DNA from: JAVVHH01 sp964657565
Lineage (GTDB): Bacteria > Pseudomonadota > Alphaproteobacteria > Acetobacterales > Acetobacteraceae
Assembly: GCA_964657565.1 (NCBI GenBank)
Contig: CAZZVQ010000005.1
Location: 25,915 to 89,914 of the forward strand
DNA length: 64,000 nucleotides
Direction: 5' to 3'
Of the stretch, positions 1 through 8,977 are shown piece by piece (within the stretch, counting starts at the first letter, position 1; each line of letters starts with the position of its first letter). Both the position numbers and the translations under genes were made by a program. Under the pieces are notes generated by a model. It made no database searches. It was not told where the DNA came from and saw nothing but the letters and a program-made list of their open reading frames with translations.

Positions 1-104
1 TCGCCGGCATCCTGATGACGTTCGACGACTTCGTCATCGGCATGGAGCAGTTCGGCCAATACATCCAGCCGCTGATGAAGACGCGGCAGACGATCACGGC
101 CTAA
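1..104 (+). CDS. C-terminal end of a luciferase-like (LLM class) flavin monooxygenase, partial
   Basis: Only the last 33 or so codons lie in the window, in the frame starting at base 3 and ending with TAA at 102-104. The readable tail includes TFDDFVIGMEQFG and IQPLMKTR, which matches the conserved end of bacterial LLM monooxygenases of the RutA/pyrimidine monooxygenase type, where the last helix carries an FGxxIQPLM sequence. Enzymes of this family use reduced flavin and oxygen to open or oxidise substrates, including uracil in RutA. The next gene starts 9 bases downstream, so this is probably part of the same operon. The family call is fairly firm; the substrate cannot be read from the tail. 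Confidence 0.6.
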   Translation, partial: AGILMTFDDFVIGMEQFGQYIQPLMKTRQTITA

Positions 105-113
105 AGGATCTCA

Positions 114-974
114 ATGACCGACATCATGGCTATCGACACCGTCGTCAACCTGTGGACGACCGAAGCGATCGAGCACCGCAGCGGACCGATGCGGGAGTTT
201 TTCGTCGACAAGATCGGCATCGAGGACCAATCCTTCAAAGGCTACGCCCTGGAAGACATCGTCGCGAAGATGGACGCCGCGAAGATCGAACGCGGCTTCC
301 TGGTGGCCGCTCGCACCCACCGCAAAGGCTACGGCGTCAGCACCGATCTGCCCTACGAGATGGTCGCCGACGCCGTCGCCCGATTTCCGGACCGGTTCTC
401 CGGCCTCGCCGGCATCAACCCCACGGCGGGGATGGAGGGCCTGCGCGATCTGGAATATGCGGTGAAGGACCTGGGCTTCATCGGCGCCCATTTCTACCCG
501 CACTGGTATGAGATGTCGCCGGACCACAACCGCGTCTATCCGTTTTACGCCAAGTGCTGCGAGCTCGACATCCCGATCCAGATGCAGGTCGGACAGTCGT
601 TGATTTACCGTAAGGATCTGCCGCTGCGCAGCACCGGCCGGCCGATCACCCTCGACGGCATCGCCTGCGACTTCCCGGAGCTGAAGCTGATCGGCATCCA
701 TGTCGGCATCCCATGGACCAGCGAGATGATCGCGATGGCGTGGAAGCATCCCAACGTCCACATCATCTCCGACGCGCATTCGCCCAAATACTGGCCGAAG
801 GAGTTCGTCCACTACATCGACAGCTACGGCCAGGACAAAGTCATGTTCGGCACGGATTTCCCGGTGTTGAACTTCGACCGCACCCGGCGGGAGATCGAGG
901 AACTCGGGATCCGCCCCGGTCCGATGGCCAAGTTCATGCGCGAGAACGCGCGCAAGCTCTACAAGCTGCCGTAG
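114..974 (+). CDS. Amidohydrolase family 2 (TIM-barrel) protein
   Basis: A 286-residue protein of the amidohydrolase_2 family, whose members hydrolyse or decarboxylate small ring or lactone compounds at a metal site in a TIM barrel (for example ACMSD and related decarboxylases). Visible family features are the HVGIPW segment after strand 5, the ISDAH segment, and FGTDFP near residues 246-251, where the Asp is the usual catalytic metal-site residue. The N-terminal HxH metal motif of the classical members is not evident (the start reads IDTVVNLW), so metal use is uncertain. AAAGGA lies just ahead of the start. It sits between an LLM monooxygenase tail and an acyl-CoA ligase, which suggests a step in processing a ring-opened product. 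Substrate unknown. Confidence 0.8.
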   Translation: MTDIMAIDTVVNLWTTEAIEHRSGPMREFFVDKIGIEDQSFKGYALEDIVAKMDAAKIERGFLVAARTHRKGYGVSTDLPYEMVADAVARFPDRFSGLAGINPTAGMEGLRDLEYAVKDLGFIGAHFYPHWYEMSPDHNRVYPFYAKCCELDIPIQMQVGQSLIYRKDLPLRSTGRPITLDGIACDFPELKLIGIHVGIPWTSEMIAMAWKHPNVHIISDAHSPKYWPKEFVHYIDSYGQDKVMFGTDFPVLNFDRTRREIEELGIRPGPMAKFMRENARKLYKLP

Positions 975-978
975 CAGC

Positions 979-2442
979 ATGCTCGGAAACTTCGCCGACT
1001 ACATCGCCCTGCATGCGCGCGACATGCCTGACAAGCGCGCGCTCCAAGACGCGACGCACAGCCTGACCTATGGCGAGCTCGATCCGCTGGTGACGCAAAG
1101 CGCGCTCGAGCTGCGGGCCCGCGGAGTCGCCGACGGCGAGATCATCGGCGTCTGCCTGCCCGACACCGCGATGCACGTCACGATGCTGATGGCGACGGCC
1201 CGGCTGGGCGCGGTCATCCTGCCGATGGACCACCGCTGGACGCCGACCGAGACGGCGAAGATCGCCCGGCAGTTCGGCATTGTCCGCATGCTGGTGGCGC
1301 CGGGTCGCGAGACCCCAGCGGGCGTGGCGGCCATCGTGCTCGACGCTGACTGGACCGACGCCGTCGCCGGCCAGCCGGCGACGACCGATAGCTTCCCGCA
1401 CGACCCGGCTCGACCACTGCTGCTTTCCATGTCGTCCGGCACCACCGGCACGCCGAAGGGTCCGCTCTCGACCCATGCCGCGCAGATGGGCCGCGCCCTG
1501 GCCGGCGCCATCGTGCAAGACGACGTCGTGCTCATGGCGACGCCGCTCTATTTCGGCGGCGGCCGCGGCTTCTCGATGGCCGGGCTGCTGCGCGGCGCGA
1601 CCGTCATCCTGATGCCGCCGCCCTTCGGGTCCGAAGAGCTGGTCGCCAAGATGAACGCGGAGCGCGTGACCTACAGCTTCCTCGTGCCGACGCAGATGCG
1701 CAAGCTGATGCAGCTGCCCGATACCGGCACGCCGTTGTTTCCGACCCTCCGGCTGCTCATCTCCTCGGGTGCCGTCCTCTATCCGGAGGAACGCGCGCAG
1801 ATCCGGCGGCGCCTCACGCCGCATCTGGTCAACCTGTATTCCTCGACCGAAGGCGGCAGCGTTGCATCGCTGCGGCCCGAACATCCGGACGACAAGGCGA
1901 GATCGGTCGGTAAGGTGTTCGACCATGTGACGGTGCAGATCGTCGACGCCGAGGACCGGCCAGTGCCGAACGGGACCGTCGGCCGCATCCGCCAGCAATC
2001 GCCGACGGTGCCGTCCGGTTTTTACAACAACCCGGAGGAGACGGCGAAGCACTTCAAGGACGGCTGGTACTACCCTGGCGACCTAGGCTGGCTCGACGAT
2101 GACGGTTTCCTCTATTTGGCTGGCCGGTCGAAGGAGATGATCATCCGCGGCGGCGTCAACATCTATCCCGGCGAGATCGAGGAACCGTTGCTGACCCTGC
2201 CGCAGATCCATGACTGCGCCGCCGTCGCCTGGCCCTCGCCCCTGCTGGGTGAGGAAGTCGCCCTGTTCGTGGTCCGGGCGTCGCCGATCACCGAGGACGA
2301 GGTGCTCGCCGCCTGCCGGGCCGTGCTGTCGCCCTACAAGGTGCCGAAGCAGGTCTTCTTCATCGAGGATCTGCCAAAGAACGCGCATGGCAAGGTGACT
2401 CGCGCCGCCCTGGTGGCCCAGCTACCGCCGAATGATTGCTGA
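979..2442 (+). CDS. AMP-forming acyl-CoA synthetase / ligase
   Basis: A 487-residue class I adenylate-forming enzyme that should activate a carboxylic acid with ATP and CoA. The phosphate-binding loop SSGTTGTPKG is near residues 151-160, the GWYYPGDLGWLD motif with the ribose-binding Asp is near residue 363, the hinge GRSKEMIIRGG follows, and the C-terminal catalytic lysine is in NAHGKVTR near residue 472. The length is slightly short for the family (about 500-550), but all core motifs are present. It starts 4 bases after the amidohydrolase stop, in the same operon. With an NDP-forming acyl-CoA synthetase two genes on, the operon has two ways to make CoA thioesters. The acid substrate cannot be predicted. 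Confidence 0.88.
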   Translation: MLGNFADYIALHARDMPDKRALQDATHSLTYGELDPLVTQSALELRARGVADGEIIGVCLPDTAMHVTMLMATARLGAVILPMDHRWTPTETAKIARQFGIVRMLVAPGRETPAGVAAIVLDADWTDAVAGQPATTDSFPHDPARPLLLSMSSGTTGTPKGPLSTHAAQMGRALAGAIVQDDVVLMATPLYFGGGRGFSMAGLLRGATVILMPPPFGSEELVAKMNAERVTYSFLVPTQMRKLMQLPDTGTPLFPTLRLLISSGAVLYPEERAQIRRRLTPHLVNLYSSTEGGSVASLRPEHPDDKARSVGKVFDHVTVQIVDAEDRPVPNGTVGRIRQQSPTVPSGFYNNPEETAKHFKDGWYYPGDLGWLDDDGFLYLAGRSKEMIIRGGVNIYPGEIEEPLLTLPQIHDCAAVAWPSPLLGEEVALFVVRASPITEDEVLAACRAVLSPYKVPKQVFFIEDLPKNAHGKVTRAALVAQLPPNDC

Positions 2443-2546
2443 GACGCCGCACGGAATAGTTTACGGCCGGATGAGGTTTTATCATTTCGTCCGCCAGGGC
2501 CGGGTCGATACGCTTGCCGGATGTGCGCCGGCTGAAGGAGTCACCC

Positions 2547-4118
2547 ATGTACGGCAAGCTTTGCGTCACGATGCTGCTGGCAACGCCCCTCACCTTGGGC
2601 ATTTTCCAAGCCACCCACGCCCAAACACCACCCGCGAGCCATACCCTGGTGATCGCGGTGCCGTATCTCCCCCCATCCTACGATCCGGACACCTTCGTCC
2701 CCGGCGGCCTGCAGCAGGCTGGCAACACATACGATGCGCTGTTCGGCATGGCCACCAAGCCCGGTCCCGGCGGCCGCCCGGTCGACGACGTGTCGACGGC
2801 GCTGCCGATGTTGGTCGATACGCTGACGATTTCGCCCGACGGCACCGATTACCGCATGAAGCTGCGCAAGGGCGTGAAAAGCAGTTTTGGTAACGAGATG
2901 AGCTCGGCCGACGTCGACTGGGGCTGGCAGCGCGGCAAGGCGATGGGCTCGAACAACGTCTTCAATGCCCGCATGGCCGGGGTCGAGAGCTTCGCCGTGC
3001 TGTCGCCAGACGAGGTCGAGTTCAAGCTGTCGGCGCCGACGCGCATCCTGACGCTGATGCTGCTGGTCAACGTCTTCGACTCGACCGAGGTCAAGAAGCA
3101 CACGACCGCCGACGATCCCTGGGCGAAGGACTGGTTGTCCCGCAATACCGCGGGCTTCGGCCCCTACCAGCTGCTGACGAGCCGGCCCGGGGAGGGCGCG
3201 ACCTTCGTCTTCAACGCGAACTATTGGGGCCCGCGGCCCTATTACGACCGCGTCGTCTACCGGGAGGTCGCCTCGCCCGCGAGCCGCGCCACGCTGATCC
3301 GCAGCAAACAGGTGCAGTGGGCCGACGAGATGCCGCTGCAGCAGGTCACGGCGCTGGAGAAGGACCCGAACGTGAAGGTCGAGACCACGCCGCTGTTCGG
3401 CAGTGCGTCGCTGCGCATGAACCCGAAGTTCAAGCCGTTCAACGACGTCCGCGTGCGCGAAGCGGTGTTCTACGCGCTCGACTACGACGCCATCCAGCGT
3501 GTGGTGTTCAACGGCATGGCGACCCGCGCCCGCTCGGCCGTCTCGCTCGAAATCCCCGGCGGCGTCGACGTGAACCCCGAGAAGATGGACCTCCCACGCG
3601 CCAAGAAGCTGCTGGCCGACGCCGGCTATGCGGACGGGGTGGACGTGGAGCTGACCTATAGCTCGAACTGGTGGTGGGAAGAGCCGCTGGCTGTCCAGGC
3701 CAAGGACTCGCTGGCCAAGGCCGGCATTCGGGTGACGCTGAAATCCATCACGACGACCGAGATGGCCGGACGCCGGGCCGGCCGGGTCGCCGATATCCCC
3801 TTCTTCACCCATATGAGCTCACCCTCGGTGGCGACCCCCGCCTACGCCCTGGCGCTAAACGCCCTGTCCGGCGCCAGCATGAACCCGATCGCCTACAGCA
3901 ATCCCAAGGTCGACCAGTTGATCAAGGCGGCCGGCGCCGAGCGTGACGAGGCGAAATACATGGCGCTGGTGAAGGACCTGCAGGAGACCTACGCCGCCGA
4001 CTACGTGCACCTCGACACCTTCCATCCGCCGACCTTCGGCGTCATGGCGCCCTGCATCCAGAACTGGATCTGGAAGCCGCTGAACACGTTCGAGTGGAAG
4101 TATCTCGTCTGCAAATGA
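2547..4118 (+). CDS. ABC transporter solute-binding protein, family 5 (DppA/OppA type)
   Basis: A periplasmic binding protein of the peptide/nickel/opine family, 523 residues from ATG 2547. This start is preferred because GAAGGAG lies at 2534-2540, 6 bases upstream, and because it gives a clean signal peptide: a short basic start, a hydrophobic stretch, then a likely cut after THA near residue 23. An upstream TTG at 2514 would add 11 residues ahead of the signal and has no advantage. The mature protein has the family fold with a YxPPSYDPD-like opening and the FNANYWG segment. Its stop overlaps the next start (ATGA). Together with the permeases and ATPases at 6193-10936 it forms a complete importer. 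The ligand may be a non-peptide catabolic substrate. Confidence 0.9.
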   Translation: MYGKLCVTMLLATPLTLGIFQATHAQTPPASHTLVIAVPYLPPSYDPDTFVPGGLQQAGNTYDALFGMATKPGPGGRPVDDVSTALPMLVDTLTISPDGTDYRMKLRKGVKSSFGNEMSSADVDWGWQRGKAMGSNNVFNARMAGVESFAVLSPDEVEFKLSAPTRILTLMLLVNVFDSTEVKKHTTADDPWAKDWLSRNTAGFGPYQLLTSRPGEGATFVFNANYWGPRPYYDRVVYREVASPASRATLIRSKQVQWADEMPLQQVTALEKDPNVKVETTPLFGSASLRMNPKFKPFNDVRVREAVFYALDYDAIQRVVFNGMATRARSAVSLEIPGGVDVNPEKMDLPRAKKLLADAGYADGVDVELTYSSNWWWEEPLAVQAKDSLAKAGIRVTLKSITTTEMAGRRAGRVADIPFFTHMSSPSVATPAYALALNALSGASMNPIAYSNPKVDQLIKAAGAERDEAKYMALVKDLQETYAADYVHLDTFHPPTFGVMAPCIQNWIWKPLNTFEWKYLVCK

Positions 4119-6196
4119 CGCTCTCCGCGCTCCTGACGCCGCATTCCGTCGCGGTGATCGGCGCGTCGGCCGACGCCGCGCGGATCGGAGGCAAGACCCT
4201 GGCGACGATCATCGCCGCCGGGTTCACCGGACCGCTCTATCCGGTGAACCCAAAACGTCGCGAGATCCAGAACCTCCCCGCCTATCCCACCATCGGCGCC
4301 GTCCCCGGTCCGATCGACTGCGCGATCATCGCCATTCCCGCGGCAGACGTGATCGCCACCCTGCAGGACTGCGCGGCGCACGGCGTCCGCTCGGCCATCA
4401 TCTTCAGCGGCGGCTTCGCCGAAGCCGAAGCAGTTGGCCTGGCGATGCAGGCCGAGATCGCCGCCATCGCCAAGCAGACCGGCATGCGCGTGCTGGGGCC
4501 GAACTGCATCGGCCTGTTCAGCATGCCGGGCCGCGCCTACCTGACGTTCTTCGAGGCCGGCAGACCGACGCCCGACACCGGGCGCAACATCGCGATCGCG
4601 AGCCAAAGCGGCGGCTACGGCGCCCACATCGTCAAGCTGGCACACGACCGCGGCCTCCGCGTCAGCCATTGCGTAACCACCGGCAACGAGGCCGATATCG
4701 AAGTCGGCGACGTCCTGCTCGCCTTCGCGGCCGACCCGGCGATCGACGTCCTGGTCGCCTATGTCGAGGGTATCCGTAGCCCTGGCCCCTTCATCGCAGC
4801 GCTCGATCTCGCGCGCCGCAACCGCAAGCCGGTCGTGCTGATGAAGTGCGGCTATACCGAGCGCGGCGCCCAGGCGGCTGCCTCGCACACCGCCTCGATG
4901 GCCGGGGCGGACCTCGCCTATGACCTGGTCTTCGCCCGCTACGGCGTGCACCGGGCGCGCAGCACCGAGGAAGTGCTGGACATCGCCTACGCCGCCAGTT
5001 TCCCGAACTGGCCGCAGGGCGACAGCGTCGCCGTGCTCACCAATTCCGGCGGTATCGGCGTGCAGATCGCCGACTTCATCAACGATGCCGGACTGGCCAT
5101 GGCGACGGTGCCGCCCGCAACGCAGGCCGCCATCAAGGCGCTGGTGCCGCAAGGGTCGCCCGCGAACCCGGTCGACGTGACGGCGCAATGGCTGAACGAC
5201 CCGTCGCTGATTGCCGCCTGCACCGAGCTCCTGTTGAAGGGCGCCGTCCCCGCGGTGCTGGTCGTGTTCATGGGCGCCAGCATCACCCATCCCTCGATCC
5301 GCGCCTCGATCGCCACCATCACGTCGCAGTTTCCGCACCAGCCGCTGATGCTGGTGATGGCGGACCAGGGCGAGGATGCCCGCCGGTACCAGGCCATGGG
5401 CTGCCTGTGTTTCGAGGAACCGGCCCGCGCCATTCGCGCCATCGCCGCCCTCAACCGTTTTCGCCATGCCTTCGACCGCACCGACGACGCGCCGCCGGCC
5501 CCAGCGCGTCATGACTCCTTAATCCAGGCCGGCGCCATCTTCGACGAACAACAGGCCAAGCGACTACTCGCTGCTTCCGGCGTCGGAGCCGCGACCGACC
5601 GCGTCGCCGCGACGCCGGATGAGGCGGCAGCACAAGCCATCGCGGCAGGTTTCCCGGTTGCGCTCAAAATCCTCTCGCCCGACATCCTGCACAAAACGGA
5701 AATCGGCGGTGTCATCCTCGACCTGCCGGACGAAGCCGCCGTCAGCGCCGCCGCCGCCGCGATGCTCGCTCGGATCGCCGCCGCGCTGCCGGCCGCACGG
5801 CTCGACGGCTTCCTCGTCAGCCCCATGGCCGGTGTCGGCATCGAATGCATCATCGGCCTGCAGCGCGACAGCCTGTTTGGCCCGATGATCATGGCCGGGC
5901 TCGGTGGCACCCTGACCGAGCTCGTGCAAGATGTCGCCTGGAGGCTGGCGCCCGTCACGGCGGCCGAGGCGGAGGCGATGCTCGACACGCTGCGTCTGGG
6001 ACCCATCCTGCGCGGCCATCGCGGCCGCCCGCCCGCCGACGTCGCCGCCCTTGCCGAAGCGATCGCCGCCCTGTCGCGCCTGGGAGCGGCCAACCCGAAC
6101 ACGCTCGACGGCATCGAGGTCAACCCGCTGCTGGTCCGGAACGAAGGCGAGGGCGTGGTCGTGCTCGACGCTTTGGTCCGGACCGTGCCGGCATGA
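4115..6196 (+). CDS. NDP-forming acyl-CoA synthetase (acetate-CoA ligase family, fused alpha-beta)
   Basis: A 693-residue fused protein: a CoA-binding Rossmann domain at the N-terminus (SVAVIGAS, residues 10-17), succinyl-CoA-ligase-like domains in the middle with SQSGGYG and the SHTASMAG segment, and an ATP-grasp domain from about residue 470 (KILSPDILHKTEIGG). These enzymes interconvert acyl-CoA plus ADP and phosphate with acid, CoA and ATP through a phosphohistidine. In catabolic operons they often run towards acid release with ATP gain. The start is ATG 4115, which overlaps the stop of the binding protein in ATGA; an upstream GTG at 4094 is inside that gene. A binding protein and a permease of one importer flank it, so it is co-expressed with transport. 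Confidence 0.88.
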   Translation: MTLSALLTPHSVAVIGASADAARIGGKTLATIIAAGFTGPLYPVNPKRREIQNLPAYPTIGAVPGPIDCAIIAIPAADVIATLQDCAAHGVRSAIIFSGGFAEAEAVGLAMQAEIAAIAKQTGMRVLGPNCIGLFSMPGRAYLTFFEAGRPTPDTGRNIAIASQSGGYGAHIVKLAHDRGLRVSHCVTTGNEADIEVGDVLLAFAADPAIDVLVAYVEGIRSPGPFIAALDLARRNRKPVVLMKCGYTERGAQAAASHTASMAGADLAYDLVFARYGVHRARSTEEVLDIAYAASFPNWPQGDSVAVLTNSGGIGVQIADFINDAGLAMATVPPATQAAIKALVPQGSPANPVDVTAQWLNDPSLIAACTELLLKGAVPAVLVVFMGASITHPSIRASIATITSQFPHQPLMLVMADQGEDARRYQAMGCLCFEEPARAIRAIAALNRFRHAFDRTDDAPPAPARHDSLIQAGAIFDEQQAKRLLAASGVGAATDRVAATPDEAAAQAIAAGFPVALKILSPDILHKTEIGGVILDLPDEAAVSAAAAAMLARIAAALPAARLDGFLVSPMAGVGIECIIGLQRDSLFGPMIMAGLGGTLTELVQDVAWRLAPVTAAEAEAMLDTLRLGPILRGHRGRPPADVAALAEAIAALSRLGAANPNTLDGIEVNPLLVRNEGEGVVVLDALVRTVPA

Positions 6197-7203
6197 TCCG
6201 CGCCTTCCTCTGGCGCCGCCTGCTGATCACCGTCCCGGTGCTGATCGGGGCCTGCCTCGCCACGTTCCTGCTGGTGCGCCTCGGCGGCGTCGACCCGGCC
6301 ACCGCACTCGCCGGCCCGCTGGCCGACGCGACCGAGGTCGACCGCCTGCGCCGCACCCTGGGCCTCGACCAACCGCTGCTGGAACAATTCGGCCGCTACC
6401 TGCTCCGGCTCGCCCATGGCGACTTCGGACGCTCGTGGCAATCCGGCCTGCCGGTGACGGAGGAGATCGGCACGCGCATCGCCGCGACGATGGAACTGGT
6501 GTTCATCTCCCTCTTCCTCGCCCTGGCCATCGCCCTGCCGGTCGGCCTGCGCTCGGCCCGCACCCCGAACGGCCCGTGCGACCAGGTCAGCCGCGCGGTC
6601 TCCAGCCTGTTCTACGCCGTGCCGCCCTACTGGCTGGCGCTGATGGCGATCTACGCCCTGTTCTTCCGCGCCGGCATCGCTCCGGCGCCGATGGGCCGCC
6701 TGCCGCTGGAGATCTTGCCGCCCCCGATGGTGACCGGCAGCAACCTGGTCGACGCTCTGATCGCCGGCGACTTCGCCATCATCCCCGCCCAGCTGTGGCA
6801 GATGCTGCTGCCGGTCCTGTGCCTCACGATCACCGCCGTGGCGCCGCTGCTCAAGCAGATCCGCGCCATCGCGATGGACGTCATGGCCAGCGAATACATG
6901 CGCGTCGCCCGCGCCTACGGCTACAAGCCGCGCACCATGACCCGGATCGTGCTGCGCAACGGCATGGTGCCGATCCTCACCTTCGTCGGCGGCGAACTCG
7001 CCTCGCTGCTCGCCACCACGGCGCTGATCGAGTTCATCTTCGCCTGGGGCGGCCTGGGCCAATGGGGGCTCAACGCGATCATCGCCGGCGACTATGCGGC
7101 CGTGCAAGGTTTCGTCCTCGTGCTGTCGCTGTTCTCCATCGTCATCTTCATGCTGGTGGACCTGGTCGTGCTGGTGTCCGAGCCGCGGGCGTCGTTGCGG
7201 TGA
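6193..7203 (+). CDS. ABC transporter permease, DppB type
   Basis: Inner-membrane permease of 336 residues of the binding-protein-dependent transport family. The N-terminal segment RRLLITVPVLIGACLATFLL is the first helix of DppB-like permeases, followed by the GLDQPLLEQFGRYL periplasmic segment typical of this subfamily and the cytoplasmic EAA-like loop near EYMRVARAYGYKPRTMTR. The start ATG 6193 overlaps the previous stop. A fairly long segment after FRAGIAPAPMG is usual for the family. It pairs with the DppC-type permease at 8090, but an isochorismatase-like gene and about 200 bases of non-coding DNA lie between the two, which is unusual for this operon type. Confidence 0.88.
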   Translation: MIRAFLWRRLLITVPVLIGACLATFLLVRLGGVDPATALAGPLADATEVDRLRRTLGLDQPLLEQFGRYLLRLAHGDFGRSWQSGLPVTEEIGTRIAATMELVFISLFLALAIALPVGLRSARTPNGPCDQVSRAVSSLFYAVPPYWLALMAIYALFFRAGIAPAPMGRLPLEILPPPMVTGSNLVDALIAGDFAIIPAQLWQMLLPVLCLTITAVAPLLKQIRAIAMDVMASEYMRVARAYGYKPRTMTRIVLRNGMVPILTFVGGELASLLATTALIEFIFAWGGLGQWGLNAIIAGDYAAVQGFVLVLSLFSIVIFMLVDLVVLVSEPRASLR

Positions 7204-7293
7204 ACTTCGACTTCCCCGTCGCCTCGACGCCGGCGCAGCGCACGCAGAGGCGGGCGGCTGTGCCTGCCTGCACTGGCCCCGCGCGCGCCGGCA

Positions 7294-7386
7294 GCCCGCG
7301 TCGGCACCGGGACAGAAGAGATCATGCGCACTATCATCGCCGAGCGCGTGTTGGGCATGCCGCCCGACACCCGCCCCGAGCTAGAC
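7294..7386 (+). pseudogene. Remnant of an acyl-CoA dehydrogenase C-terminus
   Basis: In the 209-base gap between the permease and the isochorismatase-like gene, one frame reads ARVGTGTEEIMRTIIAERVL followed by GMPPDTRPELD. This closely resembles the end of acyl-CoA dehydrogenases, where the flavin- and substrate-binding GT(S/E)EIM segment is followed by an xIIAxxxLG helix. No start codon, upstream domain or matching sequence is found in the 90 bases before it, so only about 31 codons survive. The fragment probably marks a deletion that removed a dehydrogenase once sited between transporter and hydrolase genes. This is a call from sequence resemblance; a protein search would decide it. Confidence 0.55.
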
Positions 7387-7412
7387 GCGACGACTGGAGG
7401 CGAGACTATCTT

Positions 7413-8093
7413 ATGGAACTCTCGAGCAAATCCGCCCGCATGCTGTACGAAGAGCTGAAGCAGCGCCCGCCGCGGGCTCGCTTCGGCTTCGGCCAGAAGG
7501 TCGCTCTGGTGAACGTCGATCCGCAGAAGGCGTATACGCTGCCGGACGAGTACATCACCGCCTATGAAACCGATCCGAACCAGATGCAGTACATCAACGA
7601 GCTCAGCGGGCTCTGCCGGGACCTCGGCGCTCCGGTCGTCTGGACGCACGTCGCCTACCTGCCCTCCGGCGAGGATTGCGGCGTCTGGGGCACGCGCACC
7701 GACACGCCCGACTCGCTGCAGAACGTGAAGATCGGTTCCCGTCGGGCCGAGTTCGACGACCGCCTGCAGATCGATCACGACCGCGACATCGTCATCAACA
7801 AGCGCATGGCGTCGGCCTTCCACGAGACGAACCTCCCGTCGCTGCTGACCTGGCACAAGATCGACACGGTGATCGTCACCGGCGGGTCGACCTCGGGCTG
7901 CGTGCGCGCGACCGTCGTCGACAGCATCTCGCACGGCTATCGCACCATCGTCCCGGAGGAATGCGTGTCCGACCGGCACGAGGGACCGCATTTCGCGAAC
8001 CTGTACGACATGTCGGTCAAATACGCCGACGTGCTGCCGGTGGCCGAGGTGCGCGATGCGCTGCTACGCATGAAGCAACGACCGGCGACGTGA
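7413..8093 (+). CDS. Isochorismatase-like cysteine hydrolase (N-carbamoylsarcosine amidase / RutB-like)
   Basis: A 226-residue cysteine hydrolase. The family triad is visible: Asp36 in VNVDPQKAY, Lys130 in VINKRMASAF and Cys163 in GGSTSGCVRAT, the last being the nucleophile. The PxxAF pattern appears as RMASAF. Enzymes of this group release ammonia or carbamate from amides, ureides or carbamoyl compounds; N-carbamoylsarcosine amidase and RutB are the best-known relatives. Start ATG 7413 has GGAGG at 7396-7400. Its stop overlaps the GTG start of the next permease. Together with the LLM monooxygenase tail at the window start it suggests a Rut-like pair (ring-opening oxygenase plus amide hydrolase), which is an inference. 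Confidence 0.85.
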   Translation: MELSSKSARMLYEELKQRPPRARFGFGQKVALVNVDPQKAYTLPDEYITAYETDPNQMQYINELSGLCRDLGAPVVWTHVAYLPSGEDCGVWGTRTDTPDSLQNVKIGSRRAEFDDRLQIDHDRDIVINKRMASAFHETNLPSLLTWHKIDTVIVTGGSTSGCVRATVVDSISHGYRTIVPEECVSDRHEGPHFANLYDMSVKYADVLPVAEVRDALLRMKQRPAT

Positions 8094-8977
8094 CGACCGC
8101 CGCCCCCATCGCGGCCGGACGCCCCCGCTTCCTGCCCTGGGGTCGGCTGCTCCTCCTGGCCCGGCGCAGCCCATCGTTGATGGTCGGCGCCGTTGTCACC
8201 CTGGCGCTGGTGGCGGCCGCGATCTTCGCCCCGCTGCTGGCCCCGTATTCGCCGATCGAAGTGTTCACGCAACACGCGCTCGATCCGCCCGGCGCGCAGT
8301 TCCTGTTCGGCACGGACAGCAACGGGATGGACGTGTTCTCCCGCACCCTCTACGGCATCCGCTACGCCTACGGCATCGCCCTGCCGGCGGTCGCGATCGG
8401 GCTCGTGTTCGGCATGCCGATCGGCCTCGTCACCGGATACCTGGGCGGCTTCATCGACGAGGTGGTGCTGCGGATCCTCGACGTGGTGCGCAGCTTCCCG
8501 GCCATCATCCTGGCGATGGCCGTCGTCGCCGCCACCGGGTCGTCGCTGACCAACCTCGTGCTCGTCATCGGCTTCATCGAGGTCCCGCTCTTCGCCCGCA
8601 TGGTGCGGTCCGAAGTGCTGCAGCTGCGAGCGGGCGGGCTGGTCGACGCTGCCATCGCGGCCGGCAACCCGACCTGGCGCATCATCTTCGTCCACTTGCT
8701 GCCCAATACGCTCCGCGGCACCGTGTCGCAGTTCGCGCCGCGCATCGCGCTCGCGGTCCGCGTCAGCGCGACACTCGCCTTCGTCGGCATCGGCGTCCAG
8801 GCGCCCGCGCCGGAATGGGGCGCGATGATCCGGCTGGGATCCGAAAACGTCGTGACCGGGGAATGGTGGATCGCCACGTTTCCTGGCCTGGCACTCATCC
8901 TGCTGGTCCTCGCCTGCAACTTCCTCGGCGACGGAGTGCAGGAACTCATGGACCCGCGCCGGCGCGGACGCGGCTGA
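8090..8977 (+). CDS. ABC transporter permease, DppC type
   Basis: Inner-membrane permease of 295 residues. It begins at GTG 8090, which overlaps the stop of the isochorismatase-like gene as GTGA. The hallmark features of DppC permeases are present: an N-terminal cytoplasmic tail before the first helix, the FGTDSNGMDVFSRTLYGIR segment after it, and the GxxxxEWGAMIRLG loop near the end. The last residues overlap the start of the ATPase gene (TGATG). It should form the translocation pore with the DppB-type protein at 6193. Confidence 0.88.
   Translation: MTTAAPIAAGRPRFLPWGRLLLLARRSPSLMVGAVVTLALVAAAIFAPLLAPYSPIEVFTQHALDPPGAQFLFGTDSNGMDVFSRTLYGIRYAYGIALPAVAIGLVFGMPIGLVTGYLGGFIDEVVLRILDVVRSFPAIILAMAVVAATGSSLTNLVLVIGFIEVPLFARMVRSEVLQLRAGGLVDAAIAAGNPTWRIIFVHLLPNTLRGTVSQFAPRIALAVRVSATLAFVGIGVQAPAPEWGAMIRLGSENVVTGEWWIATFPGLALILLVLACNFLGDGVQELMDPRRRGRG

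Noticed and set aside
111..980. Long open frame on the minus strand opposite the first amidohydrolase gene
   Set aside because: It mirrors the plus-strand gene in GC-rich DNA, has no recognisable motif and lacks a ribosome site. The same holds for other long opposite-strand frames such as 2541-3812, 4001-5512, 5509-7107, 8368-10563 and 24794-26785.
2514..2546. Upstream TTG start for the first solute-binding protein
   Set aside because: It places extra residues before the signal peptide and lacks the well-placed GAAGGAG seen before ATG 2547.
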